Assembly: GCA_016716705.1 (NCBI GenBank)
Contig: JADJVF010000005.1
Location: 199,963 to 263,962 of the forward strand
Source of the DNA: Holophagales bacterium
GTDB taxonomy: Bacteria > Acidobacteriota > Thermoanaerobaculia > UBA5066
Length of the DNA: 64,000 bases
Direction: 5' to 3'
The position numbers and the translations under genes were made by a program. Below are positions 33,820 through 44,551 of the stretch, in pieces (the first letter of the stretch is position 1; the number at the start of each line of letters is the position of its first letter). The notes beneath the pieces were generated by a model. The model did no database searches and had not been told where the DNA came from. It was given only the letters and a program-made list of their open reading frames with translations.

Positions 33820-34641
33820 ATGTCCATACTGAAGGAACCCGGGAAGCGGTCCATCCAGCTCGAGGTCGATGTGCCCGGCACGCCCGGAGAGGTGTGGCAG
33901 GCCATCGCGACCGGCAACGGAACGACCGCCTGGTTCACGCGCGCCGAGATCGAGGAGCGCGAAGGCGGGTCCGTCGTCCACTACATGGCCGGCGGCGAGA
34001 CGAAGGGCGTCGTCACCGGCTGGCAGCCTCCGCACCGCTTCGCGTGCGAGGCCCCGAACTACATGCCCGGCGCGCCGCCGCTCGCGACCGAGATCTTCGT
34101 GGAGGCGCGCTCCGGCGGCACGTGCGTCGTGCGCCTGGTCACCAGCCTCTTCACCGACGCTGCCGACTGGGACGGACAGCTGGAGAGCCTGGAGGGCGGC
34201 TGGCCGGCGTTCCTGCAGATGCTGCGCGTCTACGTCGCCGGTTTCGCGGGGCAGCGCGCCGCGATGGCGGAGCTCATGGGCATGGCAGAGGGACCGATGG
34301 ACCGCGTGTTCACAGGGTTGAAGGAGGCGCTCGGTGTGTCCGGAGCCGCCGCTGGCGCCCGTGTGGAGGCCTCGGCCGGGTCGCCGCCCTTCGCCGGGGT
34401 CGTGGAACGCTCGGACTCGCACGCGGTCGTCGTGCGCATGGAGTCCCCCATTCCCGGCGCGGCGGTCCTCGGCGCAGCCGACAGTGGTGGTCCGGTGATG
34501 ACCTGGATGAACTTCTACGCGTACGGAATCAGCGCGGAGCGCGACGTGGAAAGCGCCGCAGCGCCCTGGCGCGCGTGGATGGCGCAACGGTATCCGATGT
34601 CGGCCGAACCCCCGCAGGCGGAGGATGTCGCCTCCGCCTGA
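33820..34641 (+). CDS. SRPBCC (AHSA1-like) domain protein
   Basis: A 273-residue protein. The first 150 residues form an AHSA1/START-like fold (IQLEVDVPGTPGEVWQAIATGNGTTAWFT, HYMAGGETKGVVTGWQPPHRFACE). A second half of about 110 residues may be a degenerate related domain. Such proteins bind hydrophobic ligands; no substrate can be named. The ATG at 33820 follows AAGAGGAGAA. It is a single gene diverging from the EamA permease. Confidence 0.8.
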   Translation: MSILKEPGKRSIQLEVDVPGTPGEVWQAIATGNGTTAWFTRAEIEEREGGSVVHYMAGGETKGVVTGWQPPHRFACEAPNYMPGAPPLATEIFVEARSGGTCVVRLVTSLFTDAADWDGQLESLEGGWPAFLQMLRVYVAGFAGQRAAMAELMGMAEGPMDRVFTGLKEALGVSGAAAGARVEASAGSPPFAGVVERSDSHAVVVRMESPIPGAAVLGAADSGGPVMTWMNFYAYGISAERDVESAAAPWRAWMAQRYPMSAEPPQAEDVASA

Positions 34642-34730
34642 ACCGCGAGCGGAGTGGGGGGCCACGAGGCCTCCCGCTCCACCCCCGTCACCGCGAGCCT
34701 GTCTCTCAAGGACTGTCCGCGCGCGCGCCT

Positions 34731-35750
34731 CTACGGAGCGGTGCCGAGCAGCAGCCGGACGAGGTGGTAGTAGACGGGCGCCGAGAGGAGGAGCGAGTCG
34801 ACCCGGTCGAGCATGCCGCCGTGCCCGGGCAGGAGCGCGCTCCAGTCCTTGAGGCCCAGGTCCCGTTTGACCGACGAGAGGAGGAGGCCGCCTGCCACCC
34901 CGAGGAGGTAGACCCCCAGGGAGAGCGCCGCGGCCTGGCGCCACGTGAAGGGAGTCGAGCCGTGGAGGAGCGTGCCGAGGCCCACCGAGAAGAGGAGCCC
35001 CCCGGCGAAGCCTTCCCACGTCTTGGACGGGGAGCGCGCGGAGAGCGGATGCCGGCCCAGGAGGCGGCCGGAGACGTACTGGGCCACGTCGCTCGACTGG
35101 ACGACGAGGAGAAGGAAGCCGGCGAGGAGCGGTCCCGAGGCGGGAGCGGCCTGCGGCCGGAGATACCAGAGCGCGGCGACGTGGGGAAGGCCCCAGAGAG
35201 TGCCGAGCAGCCCGAGGTGAAAGCGGAAGGCGCGCCGCCTCGCGTCGCCCGGCGGCGAGGAGGACCACGCCGCCAGGACGAGGCCGAGGCCGGCGAGTCC
35301 GATGACCGGCGAAACGCGTCCGTAGCCGGACCACGGCACGAGCGCGAACGAGAGCGGCAGCGCCCCGTAGAAGAGCACGGCCATCGAGGCGTAGTCCCGG
35401 CCCCGTGAGACACCACGCCTCGAGAGGAGCTCCCGGAGACCCTGCGCGGCGACCGCGGCGAAGAGGAGGACGGCGCCGGGCGGACCCGCGAGGTAGGCTG
35501 CCGCGAGGGCCCCGAGGATCCAGGCCCATCCGACGGCCCGGTCCACGAGGTTGCGCCCCGTGGCATTCCCGGGCCCGAGCCGCCTGCGGATCAGGAGCAC
35601 GACGGCGGTGCCGAGCGTCAGCGCGCCAGCGACCCACGTCCAGAGGCGCCAGACCTCAGGCAGCTTCGACTCCGGACGGGGCCGAAGGCCGGAGGGCCAG
35701 GAGAGCCGTCCGGGCGCGCGCGAGGAAGTCCTCCTGGCTCTCTTCCGCAA
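34731..35750 (-). CDS. Phosphatidate cytidylyltransferase-like protein (CdsA/YnbB)
   Basis: A membrane protein with about eight helices. The family signature is complete: QYVSGRLLGRHPLSARSPSKTWEGFAGG then SVKRDLGLKDWSALLPGHGGMLDRVDSLL, the CdsA motif with its metal-binding aspartates. It should form CDP-diacylglycerol or a related CDP-lipid. The ATG at 35750 would overlap the upstream gene by 95 bp. Recognisable family sequence starts only near residue 30 (35663), so the real start may be a CTG at 35664 or a later GTG. Order and partners resemble E. coli ynbB-ynbC-ynbD. Confidence 0.85.
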   Translation of the reverse strand: MRKRARRTSSRAPGRLSWPSGLRPRPESKLPEVWRLWTWVAGALTLGTAVVLLIRRRLGPGNATGRNLVDRAVGWAWILGALAAAYLAGPPGAVLLFAAVAAQGLRELLSRRGVSRGRDYASMAVLFYGALPLSFALVPWSGYGRVSPVIGLAGLGLVLAAWSSSPPGDARRRAFRFHLGLLGTLWGLPHVAALWYLRPQAAPASGPLLAGFLLLVVQSSDVAQYVSGRLLGRHPLSARSPSKTWEGFAGGLLFSVGLGTLLHGSTPFTWRQAAALSLGVYLLGVAGGLLLSSVKRDLGLKDWSALLPGHGGMLDRVDSLLLSAPVYYHLVRLLLGTAP

Positions 35751-37617
35751 CCGGGGGGAGGAGGGGACCGAAGAAAGCGCGGCAGAGAAGGGGTATCGGG
35801 AGGACCGCTCCCTTCGGCAGGCCTCGTCCCGGGTTCTCCAGCCAGACCGGCTGGACCTCGACCCACGGGCACCGCCGGACGACGTGGTAGAGGCCGGGCC
35901 GGAAGGGGAGAAGGGCGCTCCCGGGATTCCGGGTCCCCTCCGGAAACAGCAGCAGCGAATCCCCGTTCCGCAGGGCCGCCTCCATTCTCTCCAGCGCGTC
36001 CTCCTGCCGCCCGGTCGTCTGGCGTTCGACCAGGACCGCGTGAAAGACCCGTTTCGCGAGATACCGCCGCACGGGACCCGCCGTCCAGTAGTCGACGGCG
36101 GCGACGGGTCGCAGCCTGGGTCGCTCCTCCGCGGGGACCGAGGCCCAGACGAGCGCCGAGTCGGCGTGGCTGGCGTGGTTCACGTAGAAGATGCGCGGGC
36201 GGGCCGGGTCCCAGGGCACGCTCCAGGCGGCCTCCAGCGAGGTCATCGCCTTGCAGAACCCGGCCAGCGCGTGACCGCAGAAACGGTCGAGGAGCGGGGG
36301 GCGGCTCCCGGGAATCGGACCCGCAGGGAAGGGAGGGCATGGAGCTCTCCCGATTCCGAGGAGAGCGAGCTGGGCTGGCCTCGCGCAGGCCCGGGGCCGC
36401 ACCTCCCTGGCCCGCTCCCAGGCCGCGGCCGGCTCGATCCCGCGGCGCGCGAGGACCGCGCTGGCCACGAGGACGCTCCGCTGGAGGCCCACGGCGCAGT
36501 GGATCAGCACGGGCCCGGCGGACCAGCCCGCCGAGGCGGACGCGACGGCTCGATCCCACTCCTCGGGCGATGGGGTGGCGAGGTCGAGGAGCGGGGCCCG
36601 GACCCGGAAGACTCCCTCGCCCACGCCGGGAGCCAGGATCTCCGGGGCGAGGTTCACGACGGTCCGCGCGCCCAGATCCGCCGCCTCGCGTGCGCGGGGC
36701 GCGCGTCCGACCCAGAGCCCGGGAGCGAGCTCGGCGAAGCCGGGAAGGCCCCGCGTCTGCAACCGTGCGGAGAGGGTCGCCGCGAGCCGCACGGGGAGCA
36801 TCAGGACGCGCCAGTGCCAGGGCGCTTCCGGGGGGCCGAAGACCCCCGGCCCGAGGCCGAGGTATCCGGCCGCCACCAGCGTCAGGGCGAGCCCGGGCCA
36901 GGCCAGGAGCCACCCGAAGCCTCCCTGCCAGGCCGCGACGGCGAAAGCGGCGAGGCCCCCGAGAAGGTAGCCGAGACCGATGACCGTCTCGTGCCGATCG
37001 GGCCTGCGGCCGCGGAGCCGGAGCGGCACCGCGCAGAGGCAGAGCACACCGGCCGCGACTCCGGTCACCACGTCCACCGCGTGGTGCTGCCAGGTGGTGA
37101 GGACCGAGACGCCGACGAGGAGTCCCCAGCCGTGAACCGCCCAGCGCCACGGGCCGCGGACCTTCCCCGCGTAGAACGTCCAGAGAACGAGGAGGAGCGA
37201 GACGTGGAGCGACGGGGCCTGGTTGAACGGCAGGTCGAAGGACGAGAGCAGGGCGAAGAGGGACCCGGGCAGGCCGTCCGCGGCCGGCCTTTCGAAGCTG
37301 AACCGGAGCGGGAAGGCGAGGAAGCCGGCCAGGGAGACGAGCGAGGCGAGGACGAGCCGCGCGACGTGCACGCGGAGCTCGCGCCGGGTCGCGCAGAGAA
37401 GGACGGAAGCCGCGTAGGCGAGGTCGATGCTCCAGTACGGGACGATGGTCCACGGCAGGAACGGAATGTGGCGCTCCCAGGCCCAGACCACGACGCCCAC
37501 GTCCGTCCGGGTCGCCGTGAAGGCGTTGGCCCAGCCGTAGGTCCCGAAGAAGAAGACCCCGAGGAACGCGAGCCACAGGAAGGCCTCGCCGCGGGGGCGG
37601 GGCCCGGTTCCCGTCAT
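35656..37617 (-). CDS. Three-domain protein: PAP2 phosphatase, dual-specificity phosphatase, PlsC acyltransferase
   Basis: A 653-residue fusion. Residues 10-260 form a membrane PAP2-type phosphatase with NQAPSLHVS (133-140) and HHAVDVVTG (178-186). Residues 290-425 form a dual-specificity phosphatase with the CX5R loop HCAVGLQRS (Cys374, Arg380). Residues 455-645 form a 1-acylglycerol-3-phosphate acyltransferase with NHASHAD (480-486) and FPEGTR (559-564). The first two domains match E. coli YnbD; the acyltransferase is an addition. The ATG at 37617 overlaps the upstream gene's stop (ATGA). It probably remodels a phospholipid or polyprenyl-type lipid head group; the exact substrate is unknown. 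Confidence 0.85.
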   Translation of the reverse strand: MTGTGPRPRGEAFLWLAFLGVFFFGTYGWANAFTATRTDVGVVVWAWERHIPFLPWTIVPYWSIDLAYAASVLLCATRRELRVHVARLVLASLVSLAGFLAFPLRFSFERPAADGLPGSLFALLSSFDLPFNQAPSLHVSLLLVLWTFYAGKVRGPWRWAVHGWGLLVGVSVLTTWQHHAVDVVTGVAAGVLCLCAVPLRLRGRRPDRHETVIGLGYLLGGLAAFAVAAWQGGFGWLLAWPGLALTLVAAGYLGLGPGVFGPPEAPWHWRVLMLPVRLAATLSARLQTRGLPGFAELAPGLWVGRAPRAREAADLGARTVVNLAPEILAPGVGEGVFRVRAPLLDLATPSPEEWDRAVASASAGWSAGPVLIHCAVGLQRSVLVASAVLARRGIEPAAAWERAREVRPRACARPAQLALLGIGRAPCPPFPAGPIPGSRPPLLDRFCGHALAGFCKAMTSLEAAWSVPWDPARPRIFYVNHASHADSALVWASVPAEERPRLRPVAAVDYWTAGPVRRYLAKRVFHAVLVERQTTGRQEDALERMEAALRNGDSLLLFPEGTRNPGSALLPFRPGLYHVVRRCPWVEVQPVWLENPGRGLPKGAVLPIPLLCRAFFGPLLPPVAEESQEDFLARARTALLALRPSAPSGVEAA

Positions 37618-39384
37618 GCGGTGCGCCGGGCGAGGGAGACGGTGAAGAGGCCCGCCTCGTCGACCCGCTGGTCCAGCTTCTCGAAGCCGGCCTCCTCCAC
37701 CAGCTGGTCCATCTCCCGCTGCGAGCGGCAGCGCATCACCCACGGCGCGCCGCCACGGTGGCTCGTCAGGAGACGCGCGATCATCTCCAGCTGGGGATGC
37801 CACGGCTGGTTCGTGTAGACGAGCCACCCGCCGGGGGCGATCGCGGCGGCGAGGCCGGAGAGGCTCCGGCGCACCTCGTCGTTGGAGGGAAACAGCTCGA
37901 AGAGGCCCGACACGACGGCCACGTCGGGGCGCGGCTTCGCTGCGGCCAAGGTGGCGAGGGCTCCGGAATCGAAGGCATCGCCCTGCTCGAACCGGACGCG
38001 GCCCTCGAGCCCCCGGGCGCGGATCCGCGCGTTCCCTTCACGGACGTTCTCGGGAAGGAGGTCCCGGAGGAGAGCCGTCGCCGCGGGGACGGTATCGAGG
38101 ACGTCCAGCAGGTACCTGCCGTGCCCCGCGGCCGGGTCGAGGAGATGCGGTGTCCGCCCCGCGGCCGCCACCCGCTCGCAGGCGAAGCGGATCAGCTCGC
38201 CGAGGTGGCGCCTCCGGACCCGGACGCCGCGCCACCCGGGGGCGTCGAGGTAGACGCGGTCCACGAGCCGCCCGACGCCGATCCGGCCGCCGGCCCGGTC
38301 CCCGTAGACATGGTCGAGGCTCGCTCCCGAGTCGAAGCCGGTCCGGCAGCCGAGGTCGATCCCGTGCGACAGGCGGCCCAGGGTCCGGAGGCCGAGGCGC
38401 TGCGCGCTCCAGAGGAAGCCCGCCGGGGAAAGAGGCGGCAGAGGGCGCGACAGCCGACGGTAAGTGTCGAAGGAGGGCCCCGCCCGGTCCTCCGCGGTCC
38501 GGTCGGGATCCTCCAGCGGCGCCCGGAAGACCCGATCGAGGAATTCCCGCATCGGGGAAAGGGCCCGGGAGCGCTCCCTCTCACCCAGGGTGTCGTGAAA
38601 GAAGTCCGGCAGGACGACGCGTTCCTTCGTCGTCGAGCCGAGCTGCTCGAAGAAGCGGAGCTGCGGCTCGCGGCGGACGACCCAGTCCTTGCCGGAGACG
38701 AGAAGAAGCGTCGGGGTGCGGATCGCCTGGGCGTCCGCCACGAGGCGGTCGCCCGCCTCGAGGAGGCCGAGGAGGATGTCCACCGAGATGACCCGGGAGA
38801 CGAGCGGGTCCGTGTCGTACGAGGCGACCCGCTCCGGGTCGTGCGTGAGGACGTTCCCCTTCACGTAGGACGTCACGGCGAAGTTCCCCCGCAGGCGCCG
38901 CAGGAGCGAGAGCCCCGGCCTCGCGAAGGGAACGTAGAGCTTCACCGAGAAGGCCGGTGTCGCCAGGACGAGGCCGCGGATGCAGGGGGCGTAGTCGTGC
39001 ACCCACGCGGCCGCGAGGACGGCGCCGACGCTCTGGGCCACGAGGGCGACATCCGCCCGAGCGTGCCCGTGCCGGGCGCAGAGGTGGTCGACGAAGGTCC
39101 CAACGTCCCGGACCGAGGTGCCGAAGCTCGGGCTGTGGCCCCGCTCGCCGGGCGACAGGCCGTGGCCGCGGGCGTCCCAGGCGTAGACGTCCACGCCGGG
39201 GAGCTCGAGCTCGTCCACGAGGTGCTGCAGGCGGCCCGAGTGCTCGTGGCCGCGGTGAAGGAGCACGAGGGCGGGCCGGGCGGGCCAGCCCCTGCGGGGC
39301 CGGTCCGCGCGCAGGCCAGTGCCGGTAGACGAGCCCGACGCCGTCGTGAGTGGGGAAGGTCAGGGGAGCGGCGTCCCGCGTCAC
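37614..39384 (-). CDS. Alpha/beta hydrolase fused to SAM methyltransferase (YnbC-like), frameshifted near its start
   Basis: The main frame (to 39266) encodes about 550 residues. The first 260 are an alpha/beta hydrolase (LLHRGHEHSGR, VDVYAWDARGHGLSPG, nucleophile elbow LVAQSVGA). The rest is a class I methyltransferase with motif I LLDPAAGHGRYLLDVL and VVSGLFELFPSN. The natural N-terminus, MTRDAAPLTFPTHDGVGLVYRHW, begins at a GTG at 39384 in another frame and is separated by one frameshift between about 39270 and 39310, inside a run of G/C triplets. The architecture and length match E. coli YnbC (585). The gene heads the cluster with the PAP2 and CdsA-like genes; no ynbA-like CDP-alcohol transferase is in the window. 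Confidence 0.75.
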
Positions 39385-39522
39385 AGACCACCCCGCGGAG
39401 CAACGTCACGCATGAAAAAAGGGGATTGTAGCGTCGGCCGCTCGGGGCCGCCGGCTTCCTTGACGGTCCCCTCCCGCCGCTCGAAAATCCGGCTGCACCC
39501 CGAGACACGAAAGGACGGCCTC

Positions 39523-39951
39523 ATGAGCTACACGGACCTCGTCCAGATGTACTTCGAGCGGTCCAACGGCCTGCAGTGGCTCTGGACGCTCTACGTCGTC
39601 ATCGCCGGTGGCCTCCTGGCCTTCTCGTCGATGCGCAAGCAGCGCGACCTCGCCACCACGTCGCTCATCACGGTCCTGTTCTGCATCTTCGCGTACAAGA
39701 ACCTCGGAGGCCTGAAGGACATCACGATGCAACGGCTCGCGGTGTTGGACGCGTTGAAGGGGCACGCGGCCGTCGCCGCAGCCGGCGACGCCGGGACGAT
39801 CCGCGTCGCGGGGCTCGTCGAGCCCACCCTGGTCCCACCCCCCTGGGAGGAGGGCAGGAACACCCACGTCGTCAGCGACGTCCTCCTCGTCGCGGCCCTC
39901 TGGACCATGGAGCTGCGGAGAAAGAGACAGTCCCCGGGCGCCTCGTCGTAG
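39523..39951 (+). CDS. Hypothetical membrane protein (142 aa)
   Basis: A 142-residue protein starting at ATG 39523 (MSYTDLVQMYFERSNGLQWLW). It has two clear membrane helices near 18-36 (LWTLYVVIAGGLLAFSS) and 47-62 (LITVLFCIFAYKNLGG). A loop that looks extracytoplasmic and a third helix (VVSDVLLVAALWTMELRRKR) end in a basic tail. An AAAGGA lies upstream. No family is recognised. Its 3' end overlaps the truncated minus-strand metallophosphoesterase by 80 bp. Confidence 0.65.
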   Translation: MSYTDLVQMYFERSNGLQWLWTLYVVIAGGLLAFSSMRKQRDLATTSLITVLFCIFAYKNLGGLKDITMQRLAVLDALKGHAAVAAAGDAGTIRVAGLVEPTLVPPPWEEGRNTHVVSDVLLVAALWTMELRRKRQSPGASS

Positions 39952-40411
39952 GGCCGGCGGCCTCGTCCGTCGCTGGATCGCCGTGGCCGCTCCGGTCGAA
40001 CGCGCCTCGCCAGGCGACGGAGACGGAGAGGGCGAGGTCGAGGCCGTCCCGCCGGACGACGAACGTCCTGGGGCGGTCGAAGACGCGGATCCGCGGATGC
40101 GTCAGGAGAAGGCCGCGCGGCACCCCGGAACGCTCGTGGTTACCGGGGATCCAGAAGAGGTCCAGCCCCAGATCGGCGAGCTGGGCGAGACGCGAGAAGA
40201 CCCTCTCCGCGAGCCACGCCGGAATCCGGCTCCGGTAGAAGAGGTCGCCGCCGTGGACGACGATGCCGGCCTCGCCGCTCACCGCCGGCGCGAGCGCCCG
40301 CTCGAAGCTCTCGAAGAGGTCGTCCCCGCGGCGGCGCCGGTCGACCCGGGGCCGCGTCGGGAGGTCGAGGCCGAGATGGGTGTCGGAGAGGAAGAGGACC
40401 CGGACCGGCAT
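39872..40411 (-). CDS. Metallophosphoesterase, C-terminally truncated
   Basis: A 180-residue protein with the calcineurin-like metal-binding motifs LSDTHLGLD (N-terminus), VHGGDLFYRS and IPGNHERSG, as in SbcD/YkuE-type phosphoesterases. The ATG at 40411 (MPVRVLFLSDTH) is preferred over a longer arginine-rich extension. After about residue 125 the sequence loses similarity and ends early. The later GHxH motifs are missing, so metal binding is probably incomplete. Likely a decayed gene or one with a frameshift near 40030. Confidence 0.6.
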   Translation of the reverse strand: MPVRVLFLSDTHLGLDLPTRPRVDRRRRGDDLFESFERALAPAVSGEAGIVVHGGDLFYRSRIPAWLAERVFSRLAQLADLGLDLFWIPGNHERSGVPRGLLLTHPRIRVFDRPRTFVVRRDGLDLALSVSVAWRGAFDRSGHGDPATDEAAGPTTRRPGTVSFSAAPWSRGPRRGGRR

Positions 40412-40422
40412 CGCGCCCGAGG

Positions 40423-40640
40423 CTACAGGACGGTCCCGCCCGCGGGGCAGCCCGGGTCGCGGAAGCGCAGGCCGACGAACTTCGACTCGCCGACGGCGCC
40501 CCACGCGCCGCCGTGACGGTCGGGCTCCCCTCGAGCCCGGCCTCGGGGATCAGCCGGACGAGGTTGACCAGGACGGTGTTGTTTCGGTCCCAGGAGTCCA
40601 GAAGGGCGAGGAGGACGCGCCGATCCGCTGCGTCCTTCAC
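40423..40640 (-). pseudogene. DinB-family fragment
   Basis: The ATG at 40640 begins MKDAADRRVLLALLDSWDRNNTVLVNLVRLIPEAGLEGSP, the start of a DinB/DUF664-type four-helix protein. After about 45 codons a frame change leads to AWGAVGESKFVGLRFRDPG and a TAG at 40423. The metal-binding histidines that should follow are gone, so this is a remnant with a large internal deletion. Confidence 0.5.
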
Positions 40641-40686
40641 GTCGGGCCCCTCCGAGTGCGGTGGCGAAAGGGCCTCGACGTGGGCG

Positions 40687-41126
40687 TCAGGATCTCGCGG
40701 CGCGGGCGGATTTTTTCATGGCGCGCGTCCCGCGGGATTCAGAGTGGCCTCTGCCCGTCAGGCTCGGTCGCGCCGGGACGAGCGGTCGCCGGAGATTCTC
40801 CGTGACCGCGGCCTTGATCAAGTCCTTGAACGCGCCGGCATCGAGAACGTCTTCCTCCCGGAGGTCGATGGCGCGACGCGTGTTCCCATCGAGGCCGGAG
40901 TTGAAGAGCCCCCGAGCGTCCGCCAGCGAGGCGCCCCTGGCGAACGTCAGCTTGACGACCCCTTTATAGGTTTCTCCGGTGCAGACGATCCCGGCGTGGG
41001 ACCATACGGGCACCCCAGCGGGTTGCCGGGCTTCATCCACTTGCGCTCCTCGATGATGTCCGGGTCCGCCTCGTGGATGAGTCGTCGCACCATCGCCAGG
41101 GTCTCGACCTGCCAGGCTGCGCTCAT
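40687..41126 (-). CDS. DUF1801 (YdhG-like) protein with one frameshift
   Basis: Two frames together make a DUF1801 protein of about 146 residues. The first gives MSAAWQVETLAMVRRLIHEADPDIIEERKWMKPGNPLG from the ATG at 41126. The second continues VPVWSHAGIVCTGETYKGVVKLTFARG, then LFNSGLDGNTRRAIDLREED, both highly typical. A one-base deletion near 41015 in the CCCGCTGGGG stretch explains the break (total 440 bp, one short of a multiple of three). The family is a small iron-chaperone-like fold of uncertain role. A basic tail ends the protein. Confidence 0.7.
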
Positions 41127-41178
41127 CCTTGCCGCCTCACCATCTCGTTGATCCTGATCGGGGCGAAGTGCCAGGTAC

Positions 41179-41220
41179 AGGCCTTGGAAACCGGATCGTC
41201 GCGGTAGATTTCCAAGGCCT
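41179..41220. repeat. 12-bp inverted repeat between minus-strand genes
   Basis: AGGCCTTGGAAA (41179-41190) and TTTCCAAGGCCT (41209-41220) are perfect complements around an 18-base loop. It lies 14 bp downstream of the lipoprotein gene's stop. It could act as a transcript end for that gene, although no T-run follows on the minus strand. Confidence 0.5.
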
Positions 41221-41233
41221 TTCCGATGGCGCG

Positions 41234-41620
41234 TCAGTGGGCCAGCCGTTGGCTCATGCACGCCGCGGGCGGATCGACGAGCGTGATGAAAGCTGTCCCC
41301 CCGGCGGCGATGGACGCCAGTGGATCGAGCGCTCCGACCGCATTGGCTGCGAAGACTTCGTCCGCTCGCTGGAACGTGAGCGAGTGGGGGCCAGGAGTCA
41401 GGTAGAGCGTGACCTCGCCGGGAGTGGGGAGCGTGGCGGGTTCGTTTCCGGGCCCGTCGGCGCGGACCACGACACTGCCAGCGAGGTGGCACTCCGTGAC
41501 GGTGATCTTCAGGGTGGTCCGAGCCTGTGACACCGCGTTCGACTCGGTGGGCGAGGCGCCACAGGAGGGGAGCGACGACGCAACGAGTGCGGCAACGGCG
41601 AGGAGAAGGGCGCGCTTCAT
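41234..41620 (-). CDS. Hypothetical lipoprotein (128 aa)
   Basis: A 128-residue protein with a lipoprotein signal: MKRALLLAVAALVASSLPSC with Cys20 as the lipidated residue. The mature part is about 105 residues and probably beta-sandwich, with TTLKITVTECHLAGSVVVRADG and GEVTLYLTPGPHSLTFQRADE. Two further cysteines (ECHL and PAACMS) may pair. AAGGAGT lies before the ATG. No family is recognised. Confidence 0.65.
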   Translation of the reverse strand: MKRALLLAVAALVASSLPSCGASPTESNAVSQARTTLKITVTECHLAGSVVVRADGPGNEPATLPTPGEVTLYLTPGPHSLTFQRADEVFAANAVGALDPLASIAAGGTAFITLVDPPAACMSQRLAH

Positions 41621-41774
41621 GACGGACTCCTTGCGTTCGCGAGAAAGTATAGGCCACGTACCCCGTCGAGCCCGGGCGGCAGCCGCGGCGAGAACGACAG
41701 CGCCACGACCTTCGCCACCCGCGACCGGGCAGTGTCACCGACCTTCGATTGACGGGGCCGACCTCTCCGGATTC

Positions 41775-41807
41775 GTTCCTACTTGCGTATAATACGCAAC
41801 TAGGAAC
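41775..41807. promoter_or_regulatory. 33-bp palindrome over the perR promoter
   Basis: Two 16-base arms around an A at 41791 pair at 15 of 16 positions; the inner core is TTGCGTATAATACGCAA. The consensus -10 TATAAT (41788-41793) lies at its centre and the ATG follows two bases after its end. Such a site fits Fur/PerR-type autorepression. A clear -35 is not seen at normal spacing. Confidence 0.75.
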
Positions 41808-41808
41808 T

Positions 41809-42303
41809 ATGCGCAGATCGGAACCCCGCGGCAGCGAACGAAGGCTCCAGCACCTCAAGGTCGTGGCCAGGGAGGCGGGCCTCAAGCTCACGCACCAGCG
41901 GCTCGAGATCTTCCGGGAGCTGGCGGCGACCGAGGCGCACCCCGACGCGGAGACGATCTTCCGCGCCGTGCAGCAGCGGATGCCGACCGTGTCGCTCGAC
42001 ACGGTCTACCGCACGCTCTGGATGCTCCACGACCTCGGGCTGGTCACGACGCTCGGGCCGCAGCGCACCGGCGTGCGGTTCGACGCGAACCTCGACCGGC
42101 ACCACCACTTCTCCTGCGTGCGCTGCGGGCTGGTACGCGACTTCGAGAGCGCCGAGCTCGACGGCCTCCGCGTCCCCGACTCCATCAAGCGGCTCGGCAG
42201 CGTCGTGGAGGCGCACGTCGAAGTGCGCGGGCTCTGTACGACCTGCCAGCGCGGCCAGGAAACGTCGAAAGGCAAACACCCCCCCGGAACCCGAGGAGGA
42301 TGA
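41809..42303 (+). CDS. perR: Fur-family peroxide regulator (PerR-like)
   Basis: A 164-residue Fur-family repressor. The N-terminal winged helix includes LKLTHQRLEIFRELAATEAHPDAETIF and VSLDTVYRTLWMLHDLGL. Structural-zinc cysteines occur as CVRC (103-106) and CTTC (143-146). Candidate regulatory-metal ligands are His44, Asp92, His98-100 and Asp111. The aspartate in RDFES (Asp111) is the residue that distinguishes PerR from Fur in Bacillus. The ATG at 41809 follows the palindrome directly. katG starts two bases after this gene ends, the classic PerR-katG pairing. Confidence 0.88.
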   Translation: MRRSEPRGSERRLQHLKVVAREAGLKLTHQRLEIFRELAATEAHPDAETIFRAVQQRMPTVSLDTVYRTLWMLHDLGLVTTLGPQRTGVRFDANLDRHHHFSCVRCGLVRDFESAELDGLRVPDSIKRLGSVVEAHVEVRGLCTTCQRGQETSKGKHPPGTRGG

Positions 42304-42304
42304 G

Positions 42305-44500
<2,196 letters not shown>

Positions 44501-44508
44501 CAGCGGCG

Positions 44509-44551
44509 GCAGGGGATCGAGCCGTCTCAGAGCTCCAGCTCGATCCCCTGC
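44509..44551. terminator. Hairpin between convergent katG and aldehyde dehydrogenase genes
   Basis: Perfect 14-bp arms (44509-44522 and 44538-44551, GCAGGGGATCGAGC) enclose a 15-base loop. It starts eight bases after the katG stop and its right arm lies in the last codons of the convergent gene. No T-run follows on either strand, so termination is inferred from position and stem strength. Confidence 0.55.

Noticed and set aside
32253..35637. Open frames of over 1000 residues on both strands across the EamA, SRPBCC and CdsA genes.
   Set aside because: They cross several well-supported genes in other frames and show the Arg/Pro/Gly/Ala bias of shadow frames.
41123..41233. A 35-codon stretch (reading KALEIYRDDPVSKACTWHFAP) ending in an ATGA overlap with the DUF1801 start.
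   Set aside because: It looks like a gene's 3' end but follows a stop codon directly and has no start or family. At most it is a remnant.
41749..41754. TTGACG as the -35 of the perR promoter.
   Set aside because: It is 33 bases from the TATAAT, too far for a functional pair.
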